From assembly GCF_016907275.1 (NCBI RefSeq), contig NZ_JAFBBP010000001.1, positions 1,302,001 through 1,366,000 of the forward strand: DNA of 64,000 nucleotides. Direction: 5' to 3'. This document shows positions 32,670 through 43,238 of the stretch, piece after piece. Position 1 is the first letter of the stretch, and each line of letters begins with the position of its first letter. The notes under the pieces are model-generated. The model ran no database searches and had not been told where the DNA came from. It saw nothing but the letters and a program-made list of their open reading frames with translations. The DNA comes from Micromonospora luteifusca. GTDB taxonomy: Bacteria > Actinomycetota > Actinomycetes > Mycobacteriales > Micromonosporaceae. Position numbers and translations under genes: made by a program.

Positions 32670-33131
32670 ATGGGGGAGAACGGTTGGCGCTGGACGGACG
32701 CCTGGATCTTCGTTTCGTTGGTCATCGCGAGCGGGGCAGGGCGGCACCGTCGGTCGGCGACAAGTCGGCGGCCGGAGGGCGTCCGCCTGACCGACGTGCT
32801 CTCCACCGCCGATCACCTCAACCACACGATTCCGCAGCGGCACGAGGTGGAGGCCGCGGTCCAGCGGCTGGTCGGCGCCGGGTTGGTCAGCGTCGCCGAC
32901 GGCTGGTTCCGGATCACCGCCGAGGGTGAGCAGCTCTGGCGTACCCGCCCGCGCGCGGGTGTGGCGACAATGGTGGACACCGTGCAGGGCGTGCTGACCC
33001 GCCGGCACGCACCCGGCAGCGCCGACTGGAGCCTGGACGAGGCCGACCACGCGGCGGCCGTCCAGGAATATGCCGTCCGCTCGATCCCCACGCCCCGCCG
33101 GTCACCGGAGGGGCATCCCGGCGGGCACTGA
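32670..33131 (+). CDS. Small winged-helix-like protein, unknown function
   Basis: 153 aa, no named family recognised. WRWTDAWIFVSLVIASGAGR suggests a helical start. Residues ~34-92 (VRLTDVLSTADHLNHTIPQR to LVSVADGWFRITAEGEQLWR) have the helix-helix-wing pattern of a winged helix, ending in TAEGEQLW as in PadR/MarR-like wings. The C-terminal ~50 residues are polar. The frame is open further upstream with an ATG at 32612; the 32670 start is a judgement because no ribosome site is clear. Convergent with hisF, 5 nt apart. Confidence 0.6.
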   Translation: MGENGWRWTDAWIFVSLVIASGAGRHRRSATSRRPEGVRLTDVLSTADHLNHTIPQRHEVEAAVQRLVGAGLVSVADGWFRITAEGEQLWRTRPRAGVATMVDTVQGVLTRRHAPGSADWSLDEADHAAAVQEYAVRSIPTPRRSPEGHPGGH

Positions 33132-33136
33132 CCGGG

Positions 33137-33904
33137 TCAGCGCACCGGGTGGCCGCTGTGCCGCAGCGCGTCCTTGACCTCGGCCACGGTCAGCTCGCCG
33201 AAGTGGAAGACACTGGCGGCGAGCACCGCGTCCGCGCCCGCGCCGATCGCGGGCGGGAAGTGGGCCACCTCGCCAGCTCCCCCGCTGGCCACCACCGGCA
33301 CGTCCACGACCGCTCGCACCGCGGCGATCAGCTCCAGGTCGAAGCCTGCCTTGGTGCCGTCGGCGTCCATCGAGTTGAGCAGGATCTCCCCCGCTCCCAA
33401 CTCGGCGCCCCGGCGCGCCCACTGGACCGCGTCGATCCCGGTGCCGCGCCGACCGCCGTGCGTGGTGACCTCGAAGCCACTGGGCGTGCCGCCGTCGGGC
33501 GCCCGGCGCACGTCGAGGGAGAGCACGAGCACCTGCCGGCCGAACCGGTCGGCGATCTCCGCGATCAGCTCCGGCCGGGCGATCGCGGCAGTGTTCACGC
33601 CGACCTTGTCCGCCCCGGCGCGCAGCAGCGTGTCGACGTCGGCGACCTGCCGGACCCCGCCACCGACGGTCAGTGGGATGAACACCGACTCGGCCGTGCG
33701 GCGCACTACGTCGAGCATGGTGCCGCGGTCACTCGAGGACGCGGTGACGTCGAGGAAGGTCAGCTCGTCCGCCCCGGCCCGGTCGTACGCGGCGGCCAAC
33801 TCCACGGGGTCGCCGGCATCGCGTAGGTCGAGGAAGTTGACCCCCTTGACCACCCGCCCGGCGTCCACGTCCAGACAGGGGATCACCCGTACCGCCACCG
33901 TCAT
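33137..33904 (-). CDS. hisF: Imidazole glycerol phosphate synthase, cyclase subunit
   Basis: TIM-barrel that uses ammonia from HisH to form imidazole glycerol phosphate and AICAR. Catalytic Asp residues are in [15 protein letters not shown] (residue ~11) and [13 protein letters not shown] (~130s). Phosphate loops [15 protein letters not shown] and [11 protein letters not shown] are present. 255 aa is normal. It is separated from the other his genes by the ohrR-ohr-oxidoreductase unit on the same strand. Confidence 0.96.
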   Translation of the reverse strand: MTVAVRVIPCLDVDAGRVVKGVNFLDLRDAGDPVELAAAYDRAGADELTFLDVTASSSDRGTMLDVVRRTAESVFIPLTVGGGVRQVADVDTLLRAGADKVGVNTAAIARPELIAEIADRFGRQVLVLSLDVRRAPDGGTPSGFEVTTHGGRRGTGIDAVQWARRGAELGAGEILLNSMDADGTKAGFDLELIAAVRAVVDVPVVASGGAGEVAHFPPAIGAGADAVLAASVFHFGELTVAEVKDALRHSGHPVR

Positions 33905-34003
33905 GCCATCAGCCTATCCCTCCGTACGGCGACGGTGGCCGACCCGTCGGGCCGGCCACCGTGGGTGCCGTTGGTGCGGTGTCTTGCCGGAAGGGGCCCT
34001 TCC

Positions 34004-35002
34004 TCAGACCCGGACGAGCATCTTGCCGAGGTTCTCGCCACGCAGCAGGCCCAGGAACGCGGCCGGGGCGTTCTCGATGCCGTCCACGATCGTCTCGTCG
34101 TAGGACAGCGTGCCGTCGCGCAGCCAGCCCGCGACGTCGCGCACGAACGCCGCCCGCACGTCGTTGTGGTCGTTGACCAGGAAGCCGCGCAGGGTGAGCC
34201 GTTTGCCGATGACCAGCGCCAGGTTGCGCGGGGCGGCCGGCGGCTCGGTGGCGTTGTACTGCGCGATCATGCCGCAGATGGCGACCCGGCCGTGCAGGTT
34301 CATGGCCGAGATCGCCGCCTCCAGGTGATCGCCGCCGACGTTGTCGAAGTAGACGTCGACGCCGTCCGGAGCGGCCGCCCGCAGCGAGTCGCGGACCGAC
34401 CCGTCGTGGTAGTCGAAGGCGGCGTCGAAGCCCAACGCCCGCAACCGCTCGACCTTGGCCGCCGAGCCGGCGCTGCCGACCACCCGACCGGCACCCTTGA
34501 GCTTGGCGATCTGGCCGACCAGGCTGCCCACCGAGCCGGCCGCGGCGGAGACGAAGACCGTCTCGCCGGGCTTCATCGCGGCCACCTCCAACAGCCCGGC
34601 GTACGCGGTCAGGCCGGGCATGCCCAGCACGCTCAGGTACGCGCTGACCGGGGCGAGCGTCGGGTCGACCGGACGAGCGGCGGTCGCGTCGAGCAGCGCG
34701 TACTCCCGCCAGCCCAGCCCGTGCAGGACGGTGTCGCCGACGGCGATGTCCGCCGCCTCGCTGGCCACCACCTCGCCGATCGCGGCACCGTCGAGCGGCG
34801 CGTCGAGCGCGTACGGCGCCACGTACGACTTGACGTCGTTCATCCGCCCGCGCATGTACGGGTCGACGGACAGGTACTGGTTGCGGACCACGATCTGGCC
34901 CGGTCCGGGGGTCGGGACGTCCGTCTCGACGAGCCGGAAGTTGTCCTCGGTGGGCCAGCCCGCAGGGCGGCTGGCCAGGTGGATCTCACGGTTGCTGGTC
35001 AC
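34004..35002 (-). CDS. NADP-dependent oxidoreductase (zinc-free MDR, leukotriene-B4 dehydrogenase-like)
   Basis: 332 aa, medium-chain dehydrogenase/reductase without structural-zinc cysteines. YLSVDPYMRGRM, LGMPGLTAYAGLLEVAAMKP, VFVSAAAGSVGSLVGQIAKL and VYFDNVGGDHLEAAISAM match the prostaglandin/alkenal reductase group (YncB, CurA), which reduces alkenals and enones. GTG at 35002 follows GAGAGG by ~11 nt. Downstream of ohr by 47 nt, so probably co-expressed under peroxide control to clear lipid-peroxidation products. Confidence 0.9.
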   Translation of the reverse strand: MTSNREIHLASRPAGWPTEDNFRLVETDVPTPGPGQIVVRNQYLSVDPYMRGRMNDVKSYVAPYALDAPLDGAAIGEVVASEAADIAVGDTVLHGLGWREYALLDATAARPVDPTLAPVSAYLSVLGMPGLTAYAGLLEVAAMKPGETVFVSAAAGSVGSLVGQIAKLKGAGRVVGSAGSAAKVERLRALGFDAAFDYHDGSVRDSLRAAAPDGVDVYFDNVGGDHLEAAISAMNLHGRVAICGMIAQYNATEPPAAPRNLALVIGKRLTLRGFLVNDHNDVRAAFVRDVAGWLRDGTLSYDETIVDGIENAPAAFLGLLRGENLGKMLVRV

Positions 35003-35049
35003 GGGGGTGGTCGTCCTCTCGTCCGCGGTCGGGGCCTGGTTCCGCGACG

Positions 35050-35481
35050 TCACGCGGGCAGGGTCTCGCGGACGGTCAGCGTGACGTCGATGTTGCCGCG
35101 GGTGGCGTTCGAGTACGGGCAGACCTGGTGGGCCTGCTCGACGAGCTGCTCGGCCGCGTCGCGGGGCACGGCGGGCAGGTCGACCACGAGTTGCACGGTG
35201 AGCCCGAACCCGCCGCTGCCGTTCGGGCCGATGCCCACCTCGGCGCCGACGACCGAGCCGGTCACGTCGGCCTTGGCCCGACGGGCCACCAGTCGCAGCG
35301 CGCCGTGGAAGCAGGCCGCGTAGCCGGCGGCGAAGAGCTGCTCGGGGTTGGCGGCGCCGCCGGCGCCACCCATCTCCTTCGGCACGGCCAGGTCGAGGGT
35401 GAACGTGCCGTCGGAGGTCTCGACGTGGCCGTCGCGGCCGTCGCCGCTGGCGGTCGCGGACGCGGTGTAGAGCACCTGCAT
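35050..35481 (-). CDS. ohr: Organic hydroperoxide resistance protein
   Basis: 143-aa OsmC/Ohr-fold thiol peroxidase that reduces organic and lipid hydroperoxides. The two redox cysteines are in FAAGYAACFHGALRLVARR and AHQVCPYSNATRGN, with the conserved Arg and Glu in the N-terminal half (NPEQLFAAG). The ATG has AAGGAG 11 nt upstream and lies 5 nt after the ohrR stop. Regulated by OhrR from the promoter upstream of ohrR. Confidence 0.95.
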   Translation of the reverse strand: MQVLYTASATASGDGRDGHVETSDGTFTLDLAVPKEMGGAGGAANPEQLFAAGYAACFHGALRLVARRAKADVTGSVVGAEVGIGPNGSGGFGLTVQLVVDLPAVPRDAAEQLVEQAHQVCPYSNATRGNIDVTLTVRETLPA

Positions 35482-35486
35482 GATGG

Positions 35487-35933
35487 TCACTGCTCCTTCT
35501 GTCGGTGGATGGTGTCGGTGACCCGGGTGAGGGTGTCGCGCAGCGCGACCAGCTCGGTGAGGCCGAGTCCGGTGGCCCGGGCGATCTGCAGCGGGACCTC
35601 GTCCACCTGCTGCCGCAGCGCCCGGCCCTGTTCGGTGAGGCCCACCTCGACCCGCCGCTCGTCGCGGGCCGACCGCCGCCGGGCCACCAGGCCCGCCCCC
35701 TCCAGCCGCTTGAGCAGCGGGGAGAGCGTGCCGGAGTCCAGCCGCAGCTCGGCACCCAGCTCGGACACCGTGGGGGCGGCCTCGGGGCGTTCCCAGAGCA
35801 CCAGCAGCACCAGGTACTGCGGGTAGGTCAGCCCGAACTCGTCGAGGATCGGCCGGTAGACGTCGGTCAGTGCGCGCGACGCGGCGTAGAGCGCGAAGCA
35901 CACCTGCCGGCGCAGTACCAGGTCATCGGTCAC
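35487..35933 (-). CDS. ohrR: MarR-family organic peroxide sensor
   Basis: 148-aa winged-helix repressor. The sensing Cys is in LRRQVCFALYAASRALTDVY (residue 12 with this start). The DNA-binding helices cover TVSELGAELRLDSGTLSPLL and the wing DERRVEVGLTEQG. GTG at 35933 is chosen because TATGGT ends 6 nt before it (leaderless); an in-frame GTG at 35966 would lie inside the operator. First gene of ohrR-ohr-oxidoreductase, autoregulated. Confidence 0.93.
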   Translation of the reverse strand: MTDDLVLRRQVCFALYAASRALTDVYRPILDEFGLTYPQYLVLLVLWERPEAAPTVSELGAELRLDSGTLSPLLKRLEGAGLVARRRSARDERRVEVGLTEQGRALRQQVDEVPLQIARATGLGLTELVALRDTLTRVTDTIHRQKEQ

Positions 35934-35939
35934 CACTGA

Positions 35940-35968
35940 ACCATAGCCCACAATTAGATTGTGCACAA
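35940..35968 (-). promoter_or_regulatory. ohrR promoter with OhrR box in the spacer
   Basis: On the minus strand TTGTGC (35963-35968), 17-nt spacer, TATGGT (35940-35945). The spacer holds the perfect palindrome CACAAT-TAG-ATTGTG (35949-35963), very close to the Bacillus OhrR operator TACAATTAAATTGTA. Repressor binding would directly cover the promoter. Confidence 0.8.
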
Positions 35969-36016
35969 CTTATCTGGCCGTGGTCCGGCCCTGACGGCGG
36001 CCACGCCGGGCCCACC

Positions 36017-36406
36017 TCAGCGATCGCCGAGGTACGCCTCCACCTCCACCTCGACCAGGTGCTCCGGGTCCAGCAGACCGGCGACCACCACCATCGTCGC
36101 CGCCGGCCGGACCGCGCCGAAGACCGCATTGTGCGCCCGACCCACCTCGTCGGCGTGCAGCCGGTCGGTCACGTACATCCTGGTCCGGACCACGTCGCCC
36201 GGCTCGGCACCCACCTCGGCGAGCGCGGCCAACGCGATCCGCAACGCCTGCGCGGTCTGCGCGGCGGCGTCACCGACATGCGCCACCCGCCCGTCCACCG
36301 TGGCCGTGCAACCAGCCGTCCAGGCCCGTTCACCGGCCCGCACCACCCGGGAGTAGCCGTACCGCTGCTCCCACGGACCGCCCGAGCCGAGCCGAGTGAT
36401 CGTCAC
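36017..36406 (-). CDS. RidA/YjgF-family protein
   Basis: 129 aa, RidA fold. Features are [40 protein letters not shown] and the C-terminal [20 protein letters not shown] ending in a VEVEAYL strand, with the family Arg in the RPA stretch. RidA enzymes deaminate reactive enamine/imine intermediates. The GTG overlaps the priA stop by 4 nt (GTGA), so it is made with the his enzymes. Confidence 0.85.
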   Translation of the reverse strand: MTITRLGSGGPWEQRYGYSRVVRAGERAWTAGCTATVDGRVAHVGDAAAQTAQALRIALAALAEVGAEPGDVVRTRMYVTDRLHADEVGRAHNAVFGAVRPAATMVVVAGLLDPEHLVEVEVEAYLGDR

Positions 36407-37128
36407 GCCTCTGCCAGGGTGCGCAGCGCCTCGGCCACCGTGAAGGCACCCGCGTAGAGCGCCTTGCCGGCGATGACACCCTCCACCCCGGCCGACTCCA
36501 GGGTCGCCAACGCCCGCAGGTCGTCCAGCGTGGACACCCCACCGGAGGCGATCACCGGTCGGTCGGTGCGGGCACACACCTCACGCAGCAGGTCCAGGTT
36601 CGGCCCGCGCATCGTGCCGTCCTTGGTGATGTCGGTGACCACATACCGACTCGCGCCCGCCTTGTCCAGCCGCTCCAGCACCTCGTACAGGTCGCCGCCG
36701 TCACGGGTCCAGCCACGCGCCGAGAGGATGTGACCCCGCACGTCCAACCCGATCGCGACCCGGTCGCCATACTCCCCGACCACCCGGTCACACCAGACCG
36801 GGTCCTCCAGCGCCGCGGTGCCGATGTTCACCCGGGCCGCCCCGGTGCCCAGCGCCGCGCGCAGCGACTCGTCGTCACGGATACCGCCGGACAGCTCCAC
36901 CTTCACGTCCAACTGGCGCACCACCTCGGCAAGCAGGTGCGCGTTGGTGCCCCGACCGAACGCCGCGTCCAGGTCGACCAGGTGGATCCACTCGGCGCCG
37001 TCCTGCTGCCAGGCCAGCGCGGAGTCCAACGGGTCACCGTAGATGCTCTCGCTTCCGACGGCGCCCTGCACGAGCCGAACGGCCCGGCCGTCGGCGACAT
37101 CCACGGCGGGTAACAGGGTGAGGCTCAA
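36403..37128 (-). CDS. priA: Phosphoribosyl isomerase A (bifunctional HisA/TrpF)
   Basis: 241-aa TIM-barrel. In actinobacteria this protein isomerises both ProFAR (histidine path) and phosphoribosylanthranilate (tryptophan path). Catalytic Asp residues are in [18 protein letters not shown] (~10) and [13 protein letters not shown] (~170s). The loop [12 protein letters not shown] carries the Arg/Trp pair typical of PriA. No trpF exists in the window, which fits dual use. 15 nt downstream of the small membrane gene. Confidence 0.92.
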   Translation of the reverse strand: MSLTLLPAVDVADGRAVRLVQGAVGSESIYGDPLDSALAWQQDGAEWIHLVDLDAAFGRGTNAHLLAEVVRQLDVKVELSGGIRDDESLRAALGTGAARVNIGTAALEDPVWCDRVVGEYGDRVAIGLDVRGHILSARGWTRDGGDLYEVLERLDKAGASRYVVTDITKDGTMRGPNLDLLREVCARTDRPVIASGGVSTLDDLRALATLESAGVEGVIAGKALYAGAFTVAEALRTLAEA

Positions 37129-37142
37129 CGTCTTCTCCTCGA

Positions 37143-37466
37143 TCAGGTACGACGGTCCAGGGCGATCACGACGATCGCCGGCAGTACGAGCAGCAACAGC
37201 ACAATCAGCGCGATACGCAACGCCAGGTTGTCGACGAACGTCCAGATCAAAATCAGTGCCGCACCGGTGAGCAGCACGATCGCGGCCCGCTCACCCCGGG
37301 TGTGCCGGGCCAGCCGCCCGGAACGGCCCCGCCGCAACCGCGGAGTCAACCGACGGACCACCGCGCGGCGGCGCTGCCGGCGAGCCACCTGACGCTGCCG
37401 AACCGCCCGTTCCCGGGCCTGCTCCGCCTCCCGCTCGGCCCGCCGACGGGCACGTTCCCGGCTCAC
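37143..37466 (-). CDS. Small membrane protein in the his operon, unknown function
   Basis: 107 aa. The first ~58 residues are extremely Arg-rich ([18 protein letters not shown] and onward), then two hydrophobic helices ([20 protein letters not shown] and [20 protein letters not shown]). A positive cytoplasmic arm that could bind nucleic acid or membrane lipids. No family recognised. Sits between hisH (37 nt) and priA (15 nt), clearly in the operon. Confidence 0.75.
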   Translation of the reverse strand: MSRERARRRAEREAEQARERAVRQRQVARRQRRRAVVRRLTPRLRRGRSGRLARHTRGERAAIVLLTGAALILIWTFVDNLALRIALIVLLLLVLPAIVVIALDRRT

Positions 37467-37502
37467 CGCGACGCCCCTCGGCCGGGCACCGGGCGACGAC
37501 GC

Positions 37503-38135
37503 TCAATCACCGGTGGGCAGCGTGGCGAGCCAGTTGCGCAGCAGCGCGGCACCGGTGTCGGCGGACTTCTCGGGATGGAACTGCGCCGCCGAGAGCGAAC
37601 CGCGCTCCACCGCGGCGACGAAATCCGTGTCGTGGTGGGCGGTGGTCACCGTGGCACCGGCAGCGGACAGCCCCGCCGGGTCGCCCATCGCGTACGAGTG
37701 GACGAAGTAGAACCGGCTCTGCTCGGACAGCCCGGCGAAGAGCACCGACTCCCGGGGCGCCCGGACCGTGTTCCAGCCCATGTGCGGCAAACGGGTGGCG
37801 GCCAGCCGGGTCACCCCGCCGGGCAACAGCCCGAGCCCCTTGGTCACCACACCGTGCTCGTCACCGTGCTCGAAGAGCACCTGCATGCCCACGCAGATCC
37901 CGAGCACCGGCCGGCCGGCAGCCACCCGCTCGGCGATCACCGGGCCGGCGCCGAGCGCCTCGATCCCGGCCATGCAGGCGGCATACGCGCCCACCCCCGG
38001 CACCACCAGGCCATCGGCGGCAGCCGCGGCCGCCAGGTCGTCGGTCACCCGTACGTCCGCGCCGGCGGCGGCGAGCGCCCGCTCCGCCGAACGCAGGTTT
38101 CCCGAGCCGTAGTCGAGCACCACCACGGCGCTCAT
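37503..38135 (-). CDS. hisH: Imidazole glycerol phosphate synthase, glutaminase subunit
   Basis: 210-aa class I glutamine amidotransferase partner of HisF. Triad: Cys in PVLGICVGMQVLFE, His and Glu in SAAQFHPEKSADTG. Oxyanion strand VVPGVGAYAACM present. ATG at 38135 overlaps the stop of the repeat mini-ORF (TGATG) and has GGAAGG 9 nt upstream. Confidence 0.96.
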   Translation of the reverse strand: MSAVVVLDYGSGNLRSAERALAAAGADVRVTDDLAAAAAADGLVVPGVGAYAACMAGIEALGAGPVIAERVAAGRPVLGICVGMQVLFEHGDEHGVVTKGLGLLPGGVTRLAATRLPHMGWNTVRAPRESVLFAGLSEQSRFYFVHSYAMGDPAGLSAAGATVTTAHHDTDFVAAVERGSLSAAQFHPEKSADTGAALLRNWLATLPTGD

Positions 38136-38194
38136 CAGGCGCCGCCTTCCGTTCGCGACCGCAGGGCTCCGCCGCGCCGCACCCTCGCGCTCAC
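38135..38194 (-). repeat. Gene-junction mini-ORF repeat, small gene to hisH
   Basis: A diverged copy (38144-38195), with indels that change its reading frame relative to the other copies, yet still a 19-codon ORF. Its GTG overlaps the upstream stop (GTGA) and its TGA overlaps the hisH ATG (TGATG). GGAAGG lies 9 nt before hisH. Confidence 0.75.
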
Positions 38195-38364
38195 GCGTTC
38201 TCCCCCGGCAACAGCCAGAGCACTCCGCCGACCGTGGCGAGTACCGCGAGCAGCGCGGTGATGACGATCGCGCCCTTCGGCGCGCCCTGGCGGTACAGCG
38301 ACCAGGCGCCGCCCACCAGCACCCCGGCCAGGATCAGCATCAACGTCGGCAACGCGGCACCCAT
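38191..38364 (-). CDS. 57-aa membrane protein in the his operon
   Basis: Two hydrophobic helices (GAALPTLMLILAGVLVGGAW and AIVITALLAVLATVGGVLWL) joined by a short basic loop; function unknown. The ATG overlaps the stop of the repeat mini-ORF (TAATG) with GGAAGG 8 nt upstream. The frame is open upstream through both repeat copies, so an over-long call of ~100 aa is possible but unlikely. Confidence 0.7.
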   Translation of the reverse strand: MGAALPTLMLILAGVLVGGAWSLYRQGAPKGAIVITALLAVLATVGGVLWLLPGENA

Positions 38365-38483
38365 TAGAGCCACCTTCCATTCGCGACTGCGGGGCTCCGC
38401 TTCGCTGCACTCCTCGCGCTCATCAGAGCGCACCTTCCATTCGCGACTGCGGGGCTCCGCTTCGCTGCACTCCTCGCGCTCAT
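38364..38483 (-). repeat. Gene-junction mini-ORF repeat, tandem pair between hisB and small gene
   Basis: An exact 60-bp tandem duplication (38371-38430, 38431-38490). It forms a 39-codon ORF whose first ATG overlaps the hisB stop (TGATG); a second ATG opens unit two in frame, and its TAA overlaps the next gene's ATG (TAATG). GGAAGG lies 8 nt before that ATG. Confidence 0.82.
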
Positions 38484-39094
38484 CAGAGCGCACCCTTCGT
38501 GCTGGGGATGGCCCCGGCCGCCCGCGGATCGATCGCGGTGGCCTCGCGCAACGCCCTGGAGACGGCCTTGAACTGCGCCTCCACCACGTGGTGTGCGTCC
38601 GGGTGACCGCCCGGCCGGGCCGCCCGCAGCACGTCGACGTGCAGCGTGACCCGGGCCGCCTGACCGAAGGACTCCCAGATGTGCCGGGTCATGCTGGTCG
38701 CGTAGACCGGCCCGATGTAAGGGGCCAGCACCGGCTCGTCGTGCACCACGTACGGCCGACCGGACAGGTCCACCGCCGCCCGGACCAACACCTCGTCCAT
38801 CGGTACGGTCGCCGAACCGTACCGCCGGATGCCGGCCTTGTCGCCCAGCGCCTGGTCGAATGCGGCACCCAGGGCGAGCGCGGTGTCCTCGATGGTGTGG
38901 TGCGCGTCGATCTCCAGGTCACCCACGGTGCGCACGGTCAGGTCGTAGCCGCCGTGCCGGGCGATCTGGTGCAGCATGTGGTCGTAGAAGCCGACGCCGG
39001 TGCTGATCTCGGCGGTGCCGGTGCCGTCGAGGTCGATCTCGACGAGGACCTTGGTCTCCTTGGTGATCCGTTCCACCCGGGCGGTCCGGCTCAT
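38483..39094 (-). CDS. hisB: Imidazoleglycerol-phosphate dehydratase
   Basis: 203-aa manganese enzyme. Two HHxxE motifs, DAHHTIEDTALALG and DAHHVVEAQFKA, bind the metals; GFYDHMLHQIARHG and the C-terminal STKGAL are also typical. The phosphatase domain of enteric HisB is absent, as expected in actinobacteria. ATG overlaps the preceding mini-ORF stop (ATGA). Confidence 0.96.
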   Translation of the reverse strand: MSRTARVERITKETKVLVEIDLDGTGTAEISTGVGFYDHMLHQIARHGGYDLTVRTVGDLEIDAHHTIEDTALALGAAFDQALGDKAGIRRYGSATVPMDEVLVRAAVDLSGRPYVVHDEPVLAPYIGPVYATSMTRHIWESFGQAARVTLHVDVLRAARPGGHPDAHHVVEAQFKAVSRALREATAIDPRAAGAIPSTKGAL

Positions 39095-39158
39095 TGCTGT
39101 GCAACCTTTCGTTCACGACTGCGGGGCTCGCAGGACCGGCGCACTCCTCGCGCTCCCA

Positions 39159-39159
<1 letters not shown>
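39091..39159 (-). repeat. Gene-junction mini-ORF repeat, hisC to hisB
   Basis: Diverged copy (39105-39156) whose centre is replaced but whose ends (GGAGCGCGAGGAGTGC and GAACGAAAGG) are kept. It forms a 22-codon ORF: GTG overlaps the hisC stop (TAGTG) and TGA overlaps the hisB ATG (ATGA). AAAGG is 10 nt before hisB. Confidence 0.78.
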
Positions 39160-41548
<2,389 letters not shown>

Positions 41549-41555
41549 CCTTGCG

Positions 41556-41561
41556 AGTCTA
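41556..41561 (-). promoter_or_regulatory. -10 box TAGACT of the his operon
   Basis: TAGACT on the minus strand ends 7 nt before the hisD GTG with no Shine-Dalgarno between: a leaderless his operon mRNA. There is no room for a leader-peptide attenuator or T-box. Confidence 0.55.
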
Positions 41562-41641
41562 GGCGGCCGGGCCGCAGCACGTCCGAGCCGCCCGTCCGGC
41601 GAGACGGTGAGCCGGGCCACGCCCCCGGGGGCGAGATTGGT

Positions 41642-41647
41642 TAGGCT
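41642..41647 (+). promoter_or_regulatory. -10 box TAGGCT, leaderless LON-domain gene
   Basis: TAGGCT ends 7 nt before the GTG at 41655; divergent from the hisD -10, about 80 nt apart. Confidence 0.5.
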
Positions 41648-41654
41648 CGACCAT

Positions 41655-42359
41655 GTGACCGCACGGCTGCCGGTTTTCCCGCTCGCAACGGTGCTCTTCC
41701 CGGGTTTGGTGCTGCCGCTGCACATCTTCGAGGAGCGCTACCGGGCGCTGGTCCGGCACCTGGTCGGCCTGCCCGAGGGTGCTCCGCGTGAGTTCGGCGT
41801 GGTGGCCATCCAGGCCGGCTGGGAGGTCGCTCCCGCCGGTCCCGGCGCCCGCGCGACGCCGAGCGCCGGCGAGGTCACCCTGCACGAGGTGGGCTGCACC
41901 GCCGAGCTGCGCCAGGTGACCGAGCTGGCCGATGGCGGCTTCGACATCGTCACGGTGGGCCGGCGCCGTTTCCGGATCACCGAGGTCGACGACAGCGCCA
42001 TGCCCTATCTGACCGCGGACGTCGAGTGGCTGCCCGACCCGGCCGGGCCGGACGAGGTGGCCGAGTTGCTGGCCGCCCGGGTGATCGCGGTGTTCCGGCA
42101 GTACCTCGGCCTGATCCGCTCCGACCCGGAGGAGATCTCCGAGCAACTGCCGGAGGACCCGACCGTGCTCTCCCACCTGGTGGCGGCGACCGCGGCGCTC
42201 ACTGTCGACGACCGGCAGCGGCTGCTGGCGATCGACGACACCGCCGCCCGGCTCCGCGCCGAGCTGCGGCTGCTCAACCGCGAGGCGGCTCTGCTGCGTC
42301 AGGTCCGGGCGGTTCCGGTGCCGCTGACGGAGCTGGCGTCCCCGCCGACACCCAACTGA
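41655..42359 (+). CDS. LON substrate-binding-domain protein
   Basis: 234 aa. [20 protein letters not shown] followed by [10 protein letters not shown] is the start signature of the Lon N-terminal domain, but there is no AAA+ ATPase or protease domain. Such stand-alone LON-N proteins are common in actinobacteria; role unproven, perhaps peptide or protein binding. C-terminal helices [17 protein letters not shown] and [17 protein letters not shown] match the domain's helical bundle. Its last 86 nt overlap the convergent membrane gene. Confidence 0.88.
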   Translation: MTARLPVFPLATVLFPGLVLPLHIFEERYRALVRHLVGLPEGAPREFGVVAIQAGWEVAPAGPGARATPSAGEVTLHEVGCTAELRQVTELADGGFDIVTVGRRRFRITEVDDSAMPYLTADVEWLPDPAGPDEVAELLAARVIAVFRQYLGLIRSDPEEISEQLPEDPTVLSHLVAATAALTVDDRQRLLAIDDTAARLRAELRLLNREAALLRQVRAVPVPLTELASPPTPN

Positions 42360-43182
42360 GCCCCGCTGGGTCGGGCTCCGGTCGCAGTCCGGGCCACCGC
42401 GACCACCCAGCCAGCAGCGTGTACATGATCGCCGCGCCGAACGCTGGCAACAGCAGGTTGCCGTGCGGCACCGGCAGCACACCGAGCAGCCAGTCGACCC
42501 CACCGGCCCGCAGGTCGGCGGGTTTGGTGAAGGCCTGTCCGGCCGGGGCGGTGGCCAGCAGCCGGTCGAAGGTGCCCAGGCCGACCCGCCGCCCCACCTG
42601 CCAGGCCACCGGCGCGGCGACCAACGCGCCGAGCACCGCGGCGAGCAGCCCCACGGGACCGCGCCGCCGCCGCAGCACCACCCACAGGGCGAGCGCCACA
42701 AGCAGCCCGAAGGCGAGCCCGAGCAGGCTGAACCAGCCGTCGGCGGCGATCGGCTGCTCCGGTTGCGGCTCGGCGTAGATCGCCCCCTCGACGGTCTTGA
42801 GCACCGGAGTGTCCGGCGCGAGCGCGGCCCAGAGCAGCCCGAACGGCACACCCAGCACCGCCAGCGCGAGCACGGCACCCAGCACCGTCGCCACGGTCCG
42901 CAGCGGACGGCGCGGCTCGTCGAAGCTCAGCTCCAGCGAGCTCTGGTACGCCGTCGAAGGGGCGAAGCCACCCGGGCTCTCGGCCGGGTTCTCGGCCGGG
43001 TTCTCGGCCGACTGCTCGCCGCGCGACGACTGCTCGGCGGCCGGCGACTGTTCGGCAGCTGGCGACTGCTCGCCGCGCGACGACTGGTCGGCAGCCGGCG
43101 ATGTCGCGCCCGAGGCTCGGGGCGGCGCGGGTTCGTCAGGCTCGTCGACGGGCCGCTCACGGTCGGGGTTGTCCGGGCTCAC
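42274..43182 (-). CDS. Four-helix membrane protein with repeat-rich N-terminus
   Basis: 302 aa. Residues 1-75 are hydrophilic with short repeats (SSRGEQSPAAEQSPAAEQ, then SAENPAENPAESP), followed by four hydrophobic helices (~95-118, 148-169, 172-190 and near 240). The layout resembles actinobacterial DUF2567-type proteins, but I am not certain of the family. The stop lies inside the 3' end of the LON gene, an antisense overlap of 86 nt. Upstream is the MinD-like ATPase gene. Confidence 0.7.
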   Translation of the reverse strand: MSPDNPDRERPVDEPDEPAPPRASGATSPAADQSSRGEQSPAAEQSPAAEQSSRGEQSAENPAENPAESPGGFAPSTAYQSSLELSFDEPRRPLRTVATVLGAVLALAVLGVPFGLLWAALAPDTPVLKTVEGAIYAEPQPEQPIAADGWFSLLGLAFGLLVALALWVVLRRRRGPVGLLAAVLGALVAAPVAWQVGRRVGLGTFDRLLATAPAGQAFTKPADLRAGGVDWLLGVLPVPHGNLLLPAFGAAIMYTLLAGWSRWPGLRPEPDPAGLSWVSAGTPAPSAAPEPPGPDAAEPPRG

Positions 43183-43238
43183 CCGATGATCCTCTCAGGC
43201 CCGGTGCCGGGCCGGGGCGCCGGTGGCGGCAGACCAGC

